In this document: one piece after another, positions 37,378-47,435 of the stretch
Layout: each line of letters starts with the position of its first letter
How positions within the stretch are numbered: the stretch's first letter is position 1
Assembly: GCA_947591495.1 (NCBI GenBank)
Contig: CANQDG010000008.1
Location: forward strand, 1-62,962
Length of the DNA stretch: 62,962 nt
Source of the DNA: an uncultured Bacilli bacterium
GTDB lineage: Bacteria; Bacillota_I; Bacilli_A; ML615J-28; CAG-313
Direction of reading: 5' to 3'
The notes under the pieces: model-generated
What the model was told of the DNA's origin: nothing
Seen by the model: only the letters and a program-made list of their open reading frames with translations
The model's database searches: none
Program-made: the position numbers and the translations under genes

Positions 37378-40152
37378 ATGTCTTATGTTGCCTTATATAG
37401 AAGTTACAGGCCATCGACTTTTAAAGAAGTAATTGGTCAAAAACATGTTGTAAAAACTTTAAAAAACGCCGTAATGGAAAATAAAACATCACATGCATAT
37501 ATATTTAGTGGATTAAGAGGTATTGGTAAAACCACAATTGCAAGAATTCTTGCCAAAGCTGTTAACTGTGAAAATCCAATTGATGGTGAACCATGTAATC
37601 AATGTAAGAATTGCCTTGCAATTATTAATAACGAAACAACCGATATTATTGAACTTGATGCCGCAAGCAATAATGGTGTTGATGAAATGCGTGACATTTT
37701 GGAAAAAGTCAATTTCTTACCAAGTTATTTACGTCAAAAAGTATATATCATTGATGAAGCACATATGCTAAGTACAGCTGCTTTTAATGCTTTATTAAAA
37801 ACGCTTGAAGAACCACCTGCATATGTAATGTTTATTCTTGCAACAACAGAACCACATAAAATCCCTGCTACTATTTTATCAAGATGTCAAAGATTTGATT
37901 TTCAACAATTTACATTAGATGAATTAAAAGAAGAAATTAATTATATATGTGAAAAAGAACAAATTAAAATTAAACCAAATGCAGTTTCGGCTATTGCAGA
38001 GGCGGCAGATGGCGGTATGCGTGATGCTTTAAGTATTTTAGATCAAGCTAGTGTTTTTGCCAGTGATACAATAACAGTTGGTGATGTTAATAGCGTAACC
38101 GGAATGCTTTCTAGTTATAAATTAATTGATCTAATTACTAATTTGAAAAATCGTAACGCCACAAGAAGTATTGAAATAGTTAACGAATTAATTAATTCAG
38201 GTAAAGAAGTTGGTCGAATCGTTAGTGGTATTATTCAATTTTGTCGTGATATTTTGTTATATCAAAACGTTAATGATGCAACTGTACATAAATATATATA
38301 TGAAAACGAAGATTTTAAAAAGTTAGCTAGTGAAATCGATGGTAAAGAATTATTTTATTATATTGATGTATTAGTCGATGTTCAAAATAAAATCCGCTTT
38401 ACTAATTCTCAAAAGATTTATTTAGAAGTTGGAATTATGAAAATTATTAATTCCGCAAGCGATGATCTTAATATTTTAAATAAAGTAAATAAACTAGAAG
38501 AATTAGTGGGTGGTAGTGCTCAATTAGAAAATAATATATATAATCAAGATGTAGATGGTAAAATAAATACTTTAGATAATAAAATAAAGAAAATAAATGC
38601 TGACTTAGAAAAAGCTAAACTTGATGAATTTAAAGAAAAGATTGAAGCTAAATTAGAACTTTTAGAAGATGTATCATCGAAAAATGCTGCTTTACCAACT
38701 GATTTAAGTTTCCGTCTTGATGATATTGAAGATAAAATTAGAGTTATAAGTAGCACAAGTACTTCTAGTAACACTTTAGATGGTGAAACTCTTAATCAAA
38801 TTAAAACTAAATTAGCTGAATTAGAAGAAAAAATTCAAACAGAAGCACCTATGCAAGATTATAACACACAAGATTACAATGCTCTTAATGCTAAAATAGA
38901 AGCGTTACATCAAAAACTAGATGCTATAGAGATGAATAAAACACCTGTATCAAATGAAACAGATTATTCTAATACATACGAAGAAAGATTAAAAAACATT
39001 GAAGAATCATTAGAAAATCTTTCCCAAAATGCAAGCAATACTCCTATGAATATTGATGATACACTACTTAAAGAAATCGAAGAACTAAAAGAAAATTATT
39101 TTATTTTAGTTAAAAATCTTAATACAAATAAAGTTGATGCCTCACTATCAGAAGAACTTGGCTTTGATGTTGTAGATGATATGCCGAAAAAAGATGATAA
39201 TACTGATCAAATGATTAACGAATTAATGGCTAATATTAATCGTATTGCAAGTAGACTTCAAGAAAATGAAGAAAAGATGACTTCAATGAATGATGAAATC
39301 ATTACAATCAAAGATCTTGATAAAGCTCAAAATGAAAGCATTAGTAAAGTAGAAGAAAGTATTGCTCAAATTAATCAAAATAATAAAAATAATATATATG
39401 ACGAAAAGTTAGCTAAAATTGATGAAAAGATTAATTTATTAGAAACAGAAAGCACCAAAGCAAAAGAAGAAATAACAAAAGTAAAACAAGTTATTCAAGG
39501 TAGTAGAACAATTATTCCAACCCCTAAAGCACCAGTTGAGGCTAAGCCTAATAACGATGTTGCCAGTAAACCAGAATATCAAAGACCAGAAATTCAAAGA
39601 GTTGTGGAAAGTAATGCTTCTAAAACCCTTCAAACAATTAAAAACGTCTATGATATTAATGTAATTGAAAATATTTTACATGAAGCAAGAGAACGCGAAT
39701 GTCGAGAAGAAAAAGCTCGTATCTTAAGTTTATGGTCTAAACTTGATGATAAAGTAGGATATGCATATGCGCCAATTGCTAAAATGTTATCAGATGGCAC
39801 AATGGTTGCTAATGGTCACAAAGAAGTTTTAATTACTTACAAAAGTGCCAGTGTATGCAATCATTTAATGGAACCTAAAAATTACAATGAAGCAAAACAA
39901 GTTTTAAGAATTCATTTAGGTAAAGATTATGATTTTATTGCTTTACCTGAAAATACTTGGCAAGAAAAACGTAATGAATATATAGGTCAATTTAGTATAG
40001 GTATTAAAAGGCCTAAACTTACACCGATTAATAATCCGGAGTTAAATGTTGTTAGTGTTAATTATAACCAAATAAATCGTGCCAAAAGTCCTTCCCAAAT
40101 TGCTAAAGAAGCTTTTGGATATAATAAAGTTGAAAAGGAGATTGAACAATAA
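37378..40152 (+). CDS. dnaX: DNA polymerase III subunit gamma/tau, unusually long
   Basis: A 924-residue clamp-loader subunit. The AAA+ core is at residues 1-220: GLRGIGKTTIARILAKAVNC, the zinc cysteines (CNQCKNC), Walker B IIDEAHML and the SRC motif (ILSRCQRFDF). Domain III follows to about 365. A low-complexity, strongly helical stretch of about 330 residues then interrupts the chain (about 375-720), before a conserved-looking C-terminal domain. Bacillus DnaX has about 560 residues. It overlaps ebfC by one base. Confidence 0.96.
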   Translation: MSYVALYRSYRPSTFKEVIGQKHVVKTLKNAVMENKTSHAYIFSGLRGIGKTTIARILAKAVNCENPIDGEPCNQCKNCLAIINNETTDIIELDAASNNGVDEMRDILEKVNFLPSYLRQKVYIIDEAHMLSTAAFNALLKTLEEPPAYVMFILATTEPHKIPATILSRCQRFDFQQFTLDELKEEINYICEKEQIKIKPNAVSAIAEAADGGMRDALSILDQASVFASDTITVGDVNSVTGMLSSYKLIDLITNLKNRNATRSIEIVNELINSGKEVGRIVSGIIQFCRDILLYQNVNDATVHKYIYENEDFKKLASEIDGKELFYYIDVLVDVQNKIRFTNSQKIYLEVGIMKIINSASDDLNILNKVNKLEELVGGSAQLENNIYNQDVDGKINTLDNKIKKINADLEKAKLDEFKEKIEAKLELLEDVSSKNAALPTDLSFRLDDIEDKIRVISSTSTSSNTLDGETLNQIKTKLAELEEKIQTEAPMQDYNTQDYNALNAKIEALHQKLDAIEMNKTPVSNETDYSNTYEERLKNIEESLENLSQNASNTPMNIDDTLLKEIEELKENYFILVKNLNTNKVDASLSEELGFDVVDDMPKKDDNTDQMINELMANINRIASRLQENEEKMTSMNDEIITIKDLDKAQNESISKVEESIAQINQNNKNNIYDEKLAKIDEKINLLETESTKAKEEITKVKQVIQGSRTIIPTPKAPVEAKPNNDVASKPEYQRPEIQRVVESNASKTLQTIKNVYDINVIENILHEARERECREEKARILSLWSKLDDKVGYAYAPIAKMLSDGTMVANGHKEVLITYKSASVCNHLMEPKNYNEAKQVLRIHLGKDYDFIALPENTWQEKRNEYIGQFSIGIKRPKLTPINNPELNVVSVNYNQINRAKSPSQIAKEAFGYNKVEKEIEQ

Positions 40153-40448
40153 TGAATCAAGCAATGATTAGAAAAATGCAACAAATGAAAAAAGATATGG
40201 AAAGAGCTCAAGAAGAAATTATCAACACCGAGTTTAAAACAACTTGTGGGGTTGTAACAATCGTAATGATGGGTGATCATTCTTTAAAAGAAGTAAGTTT
40301 TGAAGAAGGATTCGAAGCCACTACAAAAGATGATTTAGAAATGTTAGGTGATATGATTGTTGCCGCAACCCGTCAAGCTGGTGATGAAATTGAAAAATTT
40401 ACGGCTGAAAAGATGGCTAAATTCCAAAGCTTATTAGGTGGATTTTAA
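40152..40448 (+). CDS. ebfC: Nucleoid-associated protein EbfC/YbaB
   Basis: A 98-residue DNA-binding protein of the YbaB family, almost always found between dnaX and recR. It shows the N-terminal helix (IRKMQQMKKDMERAQEEI) and the central strands (TCGVVTIVMMGDHSLKEVSF), and ends with KFQSLLGGF. It works as a dimer; the precise role is still unclear. Confidence 0.95.
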   Translation: MNQAMIRKMQQMKKDMERAQEEIINTEFKTTCGVVTIVMMGDHSLKEVSFEEGFEATTKDDLEMLGDMIVAATRQAGDEIEKFTAEKMAKFQSLLGGF

Positions 40449-40483
40449 AAGATAATTTTGTTATATAATAAGGAAATACAAAA

Positions 40484-41089
40484 ATGAGTGATATTAAATT
40501 CCTAGATGATCTAGCAAAACATTTTGAGAAACTTCCTAGTGTTGGTAAAAAAACGGCTGAAAGATATGCATATCATATTGTAGAAAAACTATCATTAGAA
40601 GATGTTCAAAGTTTCGCTGAAAGTCTGATAAAAACCAAAGAAGCAACTAAACACTGTACTATTTGTGGTATGTTATCTGACCAAGATGTTTGCCCAATTT
40701 GTAGTAGCAATTATCGAACAAAAGAACAAATAATGGTTGTGAAAGATACAAAAGATGTTCTAGCTATTGAAAAGACTAATCAATATAATGGTTTATATCA
40801 TGTTCTTGGTGGATTAATATCACCCCTTGATGGTATTTCCCCGGATGAACTTAATATTGATAGTTTAGAAAAAAGGTTAGATAATACTAAAGAAGTTATT
40901 TTAGCCACAAGTTTTACACCAAATGGTGAAACAACAGCTTTATATCTTGAAAAAATATTAGCCAAAGATGGCTTAATCATTTCAAGAATTGGTTATGGAC
41001 TACCTGCTGGTGGTGATATAGAATATGTTGATGAATTAACTTTAAAAAGAGCGATTGATTCGCGAAAAATTAACCAAAAGGAGAACTAA
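40484..41089 (+). CDS. recR: Recombination mediator RecR
   Basis: A 201-residue protein that acts with RecF and RecO in gap repair. It has the helix-hairpin-helix (LPSVGKKTAERYAYHIV), the four-cysteine zinc site (CTICGMLSDQDVCPIC), and the Toprim domain (ILATSFTPNGETTALYL, RIGYGLPAGGDIEYVDE). Order dnaX-ebfC-recR is universal in Bacilli, and recF is present at 18817. Confidence 0.97.
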   Translation: MSDIKFLDDLAKHFEKLPSVGKKTAERYAYHIVEKLSLEDVQSFAESLIKTKEATKHCTICGMLSDQDVCPICSSNYRTKEQIMVVKDTKDVLAIEKTNQYNGLYHVLGGLISPLDGISPDELNIDSLEKRLDNTKEVILATSFTPNGETTALYLEKILAKDGLIISRIGYGLPAGGDIEYVDELTLKRAIDSRKINQKEN

Positions 41090-41090
41090 A

Positions 41091-41324
41091 ATGTTTAGAG
41101 GAATTATTGATTGGATAAATAATTTAGGTAATCAACTTGTTGAATATATCTTATATCCTTTATTACATTTACCAGGGTTATTAAAATTTTTATTAGTTAT
41201 TGCAATTGCCTTTTTAACAATTATCGGTCTAATTAGAGTTGCACGTAAGATGTTAAAGTTAGTAATCGGGGTTGCGGGAGCATTTATTATTTTATTGATT
41301 TTGTGGTTAATATTCTTTAGATAG
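41091..41324 (+). CDS. Small membrane protein
   Basis: A 77-residue protein with one amphipathic start (FRGIIDWINNLGNQLVEYIL) and two hydrophobic helices (LLKFLLVIAIAFLTIIGLI and LVIGVAGAFIILLILWLIFF). ATG 41091 has AAGGAG upstream and lies one base after the recR stop. Bacillus has a different small gene (yaaL) at this place. I do not recognise this one. Confidence 0.75.
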   Translation: MFRGIIDWINNLGNQLVEYILYPLLHLPGLLKFLLVIAIAFLTIIGLIRVARKMLKLVIGVAGAFIILLILWLIFFR

Positions 41325-41336
41325 GAAAAAATTATT

Positions 41337-41378
41337 AAGTAAAATAGCGAAATTTTATTCGTTGTTTTACTTTTTTTA
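41337..41378 (+). terminator. Terminator of the dnaX-recR operon
   Basis: A 15-bp stem (two G-U pairs) from AAGTAAAATAGCGAA and TTCGTTGTTTTACTT, followed by TTTTT. Confidence 0.85.
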
Positions 41379-41452
41379 TTTTAATCTGTAAAAAAAGAAA
41401 ACTAATTCTTTTTAACGTTTTTTAAATTGTTTTACAAATATAATCTAAATAA

Positions 41453-41481
41453 TTGCAAAAAAAAGCTATTTATGATAAAAT
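41453..41481 (+). promoter_or_regulatory. Promoter of the ABC transporter and nuclease operon
   Basis: TTGCAA (41453-41458), a 17-base spacer and TAAAAT (41476-41481). From 41472 to 41491 it is identical to 530-549. Confidence 0.8.
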
Positions 41482-41536
41482 ATTTATGTTTAATAAAAAG
41501 TTTTGTCAAATTTGAAATTAGGAGGATAAAAATTTT

Positions 41537-42598
41537 ATGGACATTCGTTTAGTTAATTTAACTAAAATATTTGCCGATAAAACTTCCGAAGTAAGAGCAG
41601 TAGATAATTTAGATATTGTCATCCCTTCTGGAAAATTAATCGGTTTACTTGGCCCTTCAGGATGTGGTAAATCAACAACGCTTTACATGATTGCAGGATT
41701 GTTAGAACCAACTTCGGGCCAAATTTTTTTTGGAGAAGAAGATGTAACATCTTTATCAGCTGAAAAAAGAGGAATAGGCCTTGTTTTTCAAAACTATGCC
41801 CTTTACCCTCATATGACTGTTAAACAAAATATTATGTTTCCTTTACAAAACATGCATCTTCCAAAAGCTGAAATTCTTGAAAGAACTCAAAAATATGCTA
41901 AACTTGTTGGCATTGAAGATTTGTTAGATCGTAAACCTAAACAATTATCAGGTGGTCAACAACAACGTGTAGCAATTGCTAGAGCCCTTGTTAAAGAACC
42001 AAAAGTATTATTACTTGATGAACCTCTTTCAAATTTAGATGCAAGACTTCGTTTACAAACAAGAGAGGAAATTAAAAGAATTCAAAGAAGAACAGGTATT
42101 ACAACCATCTTTGTTACCCATGACCAAGAAGAAGCTATGAGTATCTCTGATGAAATCGTTGTAATGAAAACAGGAGTTGAACAACAAAGAGGAAAACCTC
42201 AAGATGTTTATGAAAACCCTGTAAATCAATTTGTTGCAAAATTCTTAGGAACTCCTCCTATTAATATTTTTACTGGTAAAATTGAAAATGGTGGTTTATA
42301 TATTGGAGAAGAAAAAATTGGTGAAAGCAGTTTAGATGATCAAGAAGTTACAATTGGTGTAAGACCAGAAGGCTTTATCGTATCAGATGAAGGACCTTTA
42401 AAGGTTGTTATCAAACATGTTGAACATATCGGTCGTGATATTTCGGTTGTTGCAACTCATCCTAATTCTGAAAAAGAAACTTTCCGCTTTATTGTTGAAT
42501 CAGAAATTAAATTAGAAGAAGAAAGTGAAGCTCACCTTGCAATAAAACCTGCTAAGTGTTATGTTTTCGACAAAATAACTGAAGAAAGAGTGCAATAA
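41537..42598 (+). CDS. ABC transporter ATPase, MalK/UgpC type
   Basis: A 353-residue ATPase. Walker A is GPSGCGKSTT near residue 38, the signature is LSGGQQQRVAIARAL near 137, and Walker B is VLLLDEPLSNLDAR. The C-terminal 120 residues form the MalK-like TOBE regulatory domain. It powers the two permeases encoded next. AGGAGG lies before the ATG. The family is classed as carbohydrate importer, but in Mollicutes a similar set stands beside a nuclease, so the substrate is open. Confidence 0.96.
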   Translation: MDIRLVNLTKIFADKTSEVRAVDNLDIVIPSGKLIGLLGPSGCGKSTTLYMIAGLLEPTSGQIFFGEEDVTSLSAEKRGIGLVFQNYALYPHMTVKQNIMFPLQNMHLPKAEILERTQKYAKLVGIEDLLDRKPKQLSGGQQQRVAIARALVKEPKVLLLDEPLSNLDARLRLQTREEIKRIQRRTGITTIFVTHDQEEAMSISDEIVVMKTGVEQQRGKPQDVYENPVNQFVAKFLGTPPINIFTGKIENGGLYIGEEKIGESSLDDQEVTIGVRPEGFIVSDEGPLKVVIKHVEHIGRDISVVATHPNSEKETFRFIVESEIKLEEESEAHLAIKPAKCYVFDKITEERVQ

Positions 42599-42599
42599 T

Positions 42600-43574
42600 A
42601 TGGTTGAAGGCAAAAAAGGTATCAATTTTTTAAAAGCGCTGCTTTACTTATCTCCTGCAATTATTTTAATGGCAATTTTTACCTTCTATCCTTTAATTAA
42701 TACTTTTATAATATCATTTAAATTAGATTACAATGATTTAACTGGTGATTATAGTGGATGGGGCTTTGCCAATTATGTTAAAGTATTATCGTCAGCCGTT
42801 TATAAAACAGCTTTGGTAAATACAGTTATTATTGCTTTTGTTTCTGTACCTTTATCAATAATTTTATCATTGTTAATTTCGGTTGCTTTAAACTCAATTA
42901 AGCCTTTGCAAAAATTCTTTCAAACCGTCTTTTTCTTACCATATGTAACAAATACAATTGCAATTGGTATGGTATTTTCAGTTATGTTTACCTCGGCTGA
43001 TAAAGGCTTAATTAATACGATTATTAATTCGTTAGGAGGACAATCAGTTAACTGGCTTGGTGGGAACAATAATGGTATTACCCTTTTACCTAATGTTTTT
43101 AATCCAAATAATCAAGTATTTAGTTCCCAATGGTTTACTTCAATGCTTGTTTTAATGTTTTATATCATTTGGAACTCACTACCATTTAAAATTTTGATTT
43201 TATTAAGTGCTTTACAATCAATTGACAAACAATATTATCAAGCAGCTCAAATTGATGGAGCATCAAAAGGAAGAATTTTAACTAAAATTACAATTCCACT
43301 TTTATCTCCTCAAATATTCTATTTATTAATTACATCATTTATTGGAGCCTTTAAAGAATATACCTCGGTTGTTGCAATCTTTGGTGATCAAGCACAACCA
43401 GTTGGTGGAAGACATAATATAGCAACCGTAGTTTGGTTTATTTATGACAAAATGGGTGATGCATCGATTGGTGCAATGGGACTTGCTTCTGCAGGAGCAG
43501 TTATCTTATTTGTTATCATCTTAGTATTAACTCTTTTCAACAATTTGGTTGCTAAGAAGAAAGTTCATTATTAG
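42600..43574 (+). CDS. ABC transporter permease, MalF/UgpA type
   Basis: A 324-residue membrane protein with about six helices and the EAA loop YYQAAQIDGASKGRILTKI that docks on the ATPase. A sizeable loop rich in Asn and Gly lies between helices 3 and 4 (residues about 140-180). It starts one base after the ATPase stop. Confidence 0.95.
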   Translation: MVEGKKGINFLKALLYLSPAIILMAIFTFYPLINTFIISFKLDYNDLTGDYSGWGFANYVKVLSSAVYKTALVNTVIIAFVSVPLSIILSLLISVALNSIKPLQKFFQTVFFLPYVTNTIAIGMVFSVMFTSADKGLINTIINSLGGQSVNWLGGNNNGITLLPNVFNPNNQVFSSQWFTSMLVLMFYIIWNSLPFKILILLSALQSIDKQYYQAAQIDGASKGRILTKITIPLLSPQIFYLLITSFIGAFKEYTSVVAIFGDQAQPVGGRHNIATVVWFIYDKMGDASIGAMGLASAGAVILFVIILVLTLFNNLVAKKKVHY

Positions 43575-43583
43575 AGGTGAAGT

Positions 43584-44600
43584 ATGCTTATCTTAATTGT
43601 TTTAATAATTGCAATTGCGTTAGTTTTTAAACTTCTTAAGAAAAAAGAAGATAAAACAATTGAAAACCTTGAACGTTGTAACAATAAAGAATATATCGAA
43701 ACTTCTGATGAATTAATTCGTAAAGAAAAAACCATCAAAAGAACAAGATATGCTATATCCTATACATTTTTAACAATCCTTGCGCTTTTTATGATTTTGC
43801 CATTCTATTGGATGATTATTACAGCTTTAAAAACACAAGCGGAAATAGATTTGTTTAAACCAACCTTTTTTCCAAAAAGTCCAACCTTTGAGAATTTCAA
43901 ATATATTCTTAATACTAAATATCAATTAGCTGTTTCAGGTTCTAGTACTTTAAGATTTAATTTATGGCGCTTAATGTTTAATACAATTGTTGTTGGTGTT
44001 TTTTCTACAATAGGTACACTTGTAACAACTGTTATGGCAGCTTTTGCTTTTTCAAGAATTAAGTTTCCAGGTCGTGATTTTATCTTTACTATTTTCCTAG
44101 CAACAATGATGATTCCAGGTGAAATGATGGTCGTTTCTAATTATATTATTGTTGTTGGGCGTCTTCATGGATTAAATCACTACTGGGCAATGATTGTTCC
44201 GTTTTTAATTAGTGTGTATTACATCTATCTTCTTCGCCAAAATTTCAGACAAATTCCTGATGAATTATATTATGCGGCTAAAGTAGATGGTACAAGTAAT
44301 CTCAAATATTTATTTAAAATTATGATTCCAATTGCAACCCCAACTTTAATTACCATTAGTATTTTAAAATTAATGGGTTCATGGAATGCTTATGTATGGC
44401 CTATGATGGTTACAACCGTTGATGAAATGCGTTTAATTAGTAATGGTTTAATGACCGCTTTTTCAAGCTCTGATGGTAGAGCTAACCAAGGCCAACAAAT
44501 GGCAGCAGCTACGGCAGTTTTAATTCCACTATTATTAGTATTTATTTTCTTACGTAAATACATTATGCGTGGTGTATCACGTAGCGGTATTAAGGGCTAA
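43584..44600 (+). CDS. ABC transporter permease, MalG/UgpE type
   Basis: A 338-residue membrane protein. An extra N-terminal helix and charged stretch (residues 1-55) precede the six-helix permease core, and the EAA loop is LYYAAKVDGTSNLKYLFKI. It ends GVSRSGIKG, typical of the family. GAGGTGA precedes the ATG. It forms the translocation pore with the upstream permease. Confidence 0.95.
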   Translation: MLILIVLIIAIALVFKLLKKKEDKTIENLERCNNKEYIETSDELIRKEKTIKRTRYAISYTFLTILALFMILPFYWMIITALKTQAEIDLFKPTFFPKSPTFENFKYILNTKYQLAVSGSSTLRFNLWRLMFNTIVVGVFSTIGTLVTTVMAAFAFSRIKFPGRDFIFTIFLATMMIPGEMMVVSNYIIVVGRLHGLNHYWAMIVPFLISVYYIYLLRQNFRQIPDELYYAAKVDGTSNLKYLFKIMIPIATPTLITISILKLMGSWNAYVWPMMVTTVDEMRLISNGLMTAFSSSDGRANQGQQMAAATAVLIPLLLVFIFLRKYIMRGVSRSGIKG

Positions 44601-44663
44601 AACAAACGATGAAAGTTGTTTTAGAGATATATAAAAATAAAAAAAATAAAAAGGAGAAAAAAA

Positions 44664-46058
44664 ATGAAAAAAATTAGTAAGATGCTTGTTGTCTTATTAC
44701 TTATGGTTTTTGGCTTTATCCTAACATCATGTACAACCAACAATAATAGCGATACAGTCACAATCAAATTCTGGATCTATAATGGTGCAGAAATTAAAAG
44801 TTTATTAGAAGAATTCAAAGACGAATTTGTTAAACAATATGATGGCAAATATGATGTAGAAATTGTTTCTTATGGAAATGCTGATACATTAAGAAAACAA
44901 ATATCTCAATCAATTAAAGGTGGTGTAGGACCTACTGTTGCACAAGTTTATCCTGACCATGTTGCCGCATACCTTCAAGGAAATGCTGTATTACCACTTG
45001 ATTCTTTCATTAATGATCCAGTAGAAGGATTATCAAAAGAAGAACAAGATCAATTTATTTCACAATTCTGGGCTGAAGGAACTGTTTATGATAAAGCAGG
45101 TACAAGATATTCACTTCCATTTAACAAATCAACTGAACTTATGTATTATAACAAAACTTTATTTGAAGCTGAAGGTTGGGATGTTCCTAAAACTTGGGAA
45201 GAAGTTGTAGAAATTTCTAATAAATGGAAACAAACAACTAATTATCAAACAGCTGCTAAAACTTATGGCGAAGATTTACTTTATACATTAGGTTATGACT
45301 CAGAAGCTAATTTATTTATTACTTTAACTCAACAATGGGGTGCTACTTATACTTCATTTGATAATGATAACAATGGTGTATTTAACGCTTTTGGTGAAAA
45401 CACTGATGATACTTTAAAATCAAAACAAGCTCTTTCTTGGTTTAGTGATGCATTTAAAGAACATCATGTTGGAACATCAACCGCTTTTGGTGCTGATTAT
45501 TGTTCAACCGCTTTCCAAAATGGTCAATGTATTATGACAATTGGTTCATCAGCTGGTTCAAGTTATAATGATGGACTAACAGGCAATGCTAATTTTACAA
45601 CAGGTGTATCAACAGTTCCTCAACATAGTATGGATAATCCTCAAGTAATTCAACAAGGTACAAATATTGCTTTATTTAGACGTAATAATGCTGATGAAGA
45701 ACTTGCAGGTTGGAGATGGATGAAGTTCTTAACAAGTAAAGAAATTGCTCTTGAATGGGCTATTAATACAGCTTATTTCCCAATTAGATATGACGTATTA
45801 AACAGCCAAGAATTTCAAGATCATGTAAAAGGTAAAATCGTTGATGAACAAGGTCATGAAATTTTCGAACCTACACTAGAGGCAATCGCAAAAGCAGCTG
45901 GTCTAGAACAACAAAACTGGTTCTATACAAATGTAGCTTTCCCTAAATCAAGTAGTGCTCGTACAAATGCTGAAATTATTGTTCAAAATATATTATATGG
46001 TAACAAAACAATTGATACTGCATATGCAGATGCATTAAATTCTATTTATAATGATTAA
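44664..46058 (+). CDS. Extracellular solute-binding lipoprotein
   Basis: A 464-residue binding protein of the MalE/UgpB type. The signal ends in the lipobox FILTSC (Cys23). The mature part starts VTIKFWIYNGAEIK, and the family's central region includes ALSWFSDAFKEHHVGTS and the glycine-rich IGSSAGSSY. AAAAGGAG precedes the ATG. It should deliver substrate to the two permeases. Whether that is a sugar or a nucleic-acid product cannot be read off. Confidence 0.95.
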   Translation: MKKISKMLVVLLLMVFGFILTSCTTNNNSDTVTIKFWIYNGAEIKSLLEEFKDEFVKQYDGKYDVEIVSYGNADTLRKQISQSIKGGVGPTVAQVYPDHVAAYLQGNAVLPLDSFINDPVEGLSKEEQDQFISQFWAEGTVYDKAGTRYSLPFNKSTELMYYNKTLFEAEGWDVPKTWEEVVEISNKWKQTTNYQTAAKTYGEDLLYTLGYDSEANLFITLTQQWGATYTSFDNDNNGVFNAFGENTDDTLKSKQALSWFSDAFKEHHVGTSTAFGADYCSTAFQNGQCIMTIGSSAGSSYNDGLTGNANFTTGVSTVPQHSMDNPQVIQQGTNIALFRRNNADEELAGWRWMKFLTSKEIALEWAINTAYFPIRYDVLNSQEFQDHVKGKIVDEQGHEIFEPTLEAIAKAAGLEQQNWFYTNVAFPKSSSARTNAEIIVQNILYGNKTIDTAYADALNSIYND

Positions 46059-46088
46059 TAAAAATTTTTAAGATATAGGTAACGAAAA

Positions 46089-47435
46089 ATGAAAAAGATT
46101 TGGTTAGCTTTATTATTATTAGTAGGTATGTTTATTTGCACAAGTTGTACAACAACAGATAATCCACCAGTATCAAGTGATGATTATGATTTTAAGACTC
46201 CTCAAACAGATGCATTAAAACTTACCGAAAGTTATGAAGGTAAAGAATTCATCAAAGATGGTATTGGTGTTGTAACACCAGTAAGATACATTGATGGTGA
46301 TACAAGTGTATTTAGAAGTGGTAGCACAGAATTTACAGTTCGTTATAATGGTGTTAACACTCCTGAATCAACTTATAGAATTGAACCTTGGGGTTTTGTA
46401 GCTTCTAAATTTAACAAAAAGGCTTTCGCAGAAGCTCTTGCGCAAGGCGCTAAAGTTGTTTTACAAACAGAAGATATGAGCAATCGTTTAGATTCAACTA
46501 ATGTTAGATATCTTGCATGGGTATGGTTTGTATATCCAAATGGCGATAGTCGTCTTTTAAACTTAGATATTGTTGAACATGCTTTAGGTCAAGACAAATC
46601 AAGCCAAACTCAATATGAACAATATTTTTCTAATGCAACCTTCGATGTTGCACAAAAGAAACTTCGAATCTATGGTGAAATTGATAAAGATTTCGATTAT
46701 AGTACTGATGCTAAAGAAATTACAATTAGAGAAATTAGAGAAAAATATGGTACAGAAGAAGCTGTTAATCAAGCAAGAGAATCTTTTGCGCCACCACTAA
46801 TTAAAGTTAGCGGTGTTGTAGTAAGAAAGAATGGACCATATAGTGCTTATATTCAACAATATGATGAAGAAACTAATCAATATTATGGTATATATGTATA
46901 TGGTGGATTTGGTGGTATTTCTAAATTAAGATTAAATTCTTCCGTACAAATTACAGCTAAAATTGGTTATTATTATGGTTCTTTACAAATTACAGATGTT
47001 AAAGATAGCAAAATAAAAGTATATAGTTTTGATGAAGCTGATTCAGTTAATATTTCTGAAGAAACATGTGATGCAATTAATGATATCTATGCTTATGAAA
47101 AAATTGGTACTTTAGTTAAAGTTTCTGACTTAACCGTAACTGGTGGTAAAAATTCAGATAATAACACTGCATTTACTATTTATTGCTCATATACTGATGC
47201 AAATGGTAAATCACAAAGATTAAATATTAGAGTCGATCAAAATATTGCTTTATATGATCCAAGCAATCCATCAACCAGAATTACAGGATGGGAATACTTT
47301 AATGGTAAAACAATTGAATCAATTATTGGTATCGTAGCTTATTATAATGGTGCAACTAGTGAACCTGATAACGATTATGCCAATGGTCATATTCAACTTG
47401 CTTTAACATCAATGGATGATATAGTTTTAAAATAA
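46089..47435 (+). CDS. Lipoprotein with staphylococcal-nuclease-like and OB-fold domains
   Basis: A 448-residue lipoprotein (lipobox FICTSC, Cys20). Residues about 60-205 resemble the thermonuclease fold: YIDGDTSVF, then VRYNGVNTPES, then NVRYLAWVWF. Compared with staphylococcal nuclease, the Asp21, Arg35, Thr41, Glu43 and Arg87 equivalents look present, but Asp40 is Asn (NTPES for DTPET). Residues 235-330 look like an OB fold (IKVSGVVVRKNGPYSAYIQQ). It would act outside the membrane on DNA or RNA. Its place after a binding protein suggests it feeds the transporter. Confidence 0.85.
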   Translation: MKKIWLALLLLVGMFICTSCTTTDNPPVSSDDYDFKTPQTDALKLTESYEGKEFIKDGIGVVTPVRYIDGDTSVFRSGSTEFTVRYNGVNTPESTYRIEPWGFVASKFNKKAFAEALAQGAKVVLQTEDMSNRLDSTNVRYLAWVWFVYPNGDSRLLNLDIVEHALGQDKSSQTQYEQYFSNATFDVAQKKLRIYGEIDKDFDYSTDAKEITIREIREKYGTEEAVNQARESFAPPLIKVSGVVVRKNGPYSAYIQQYDEETNQYYGIYVYGGFGGISKLRLNSSVQITAKIGYYYGSLQITDVKDSKIKVYSFDEADSVNISEETCDAINDIYAYEKIGTLVKVSDLTVTGGKNSDNNTAFTIYCSYTDANGKSQRLNIRVDQNIALYDPSNPSTRITGWEYFNGKTIESIIGIVAYYNGATSEPDNDYANGHIQLALTSMDDIVLK

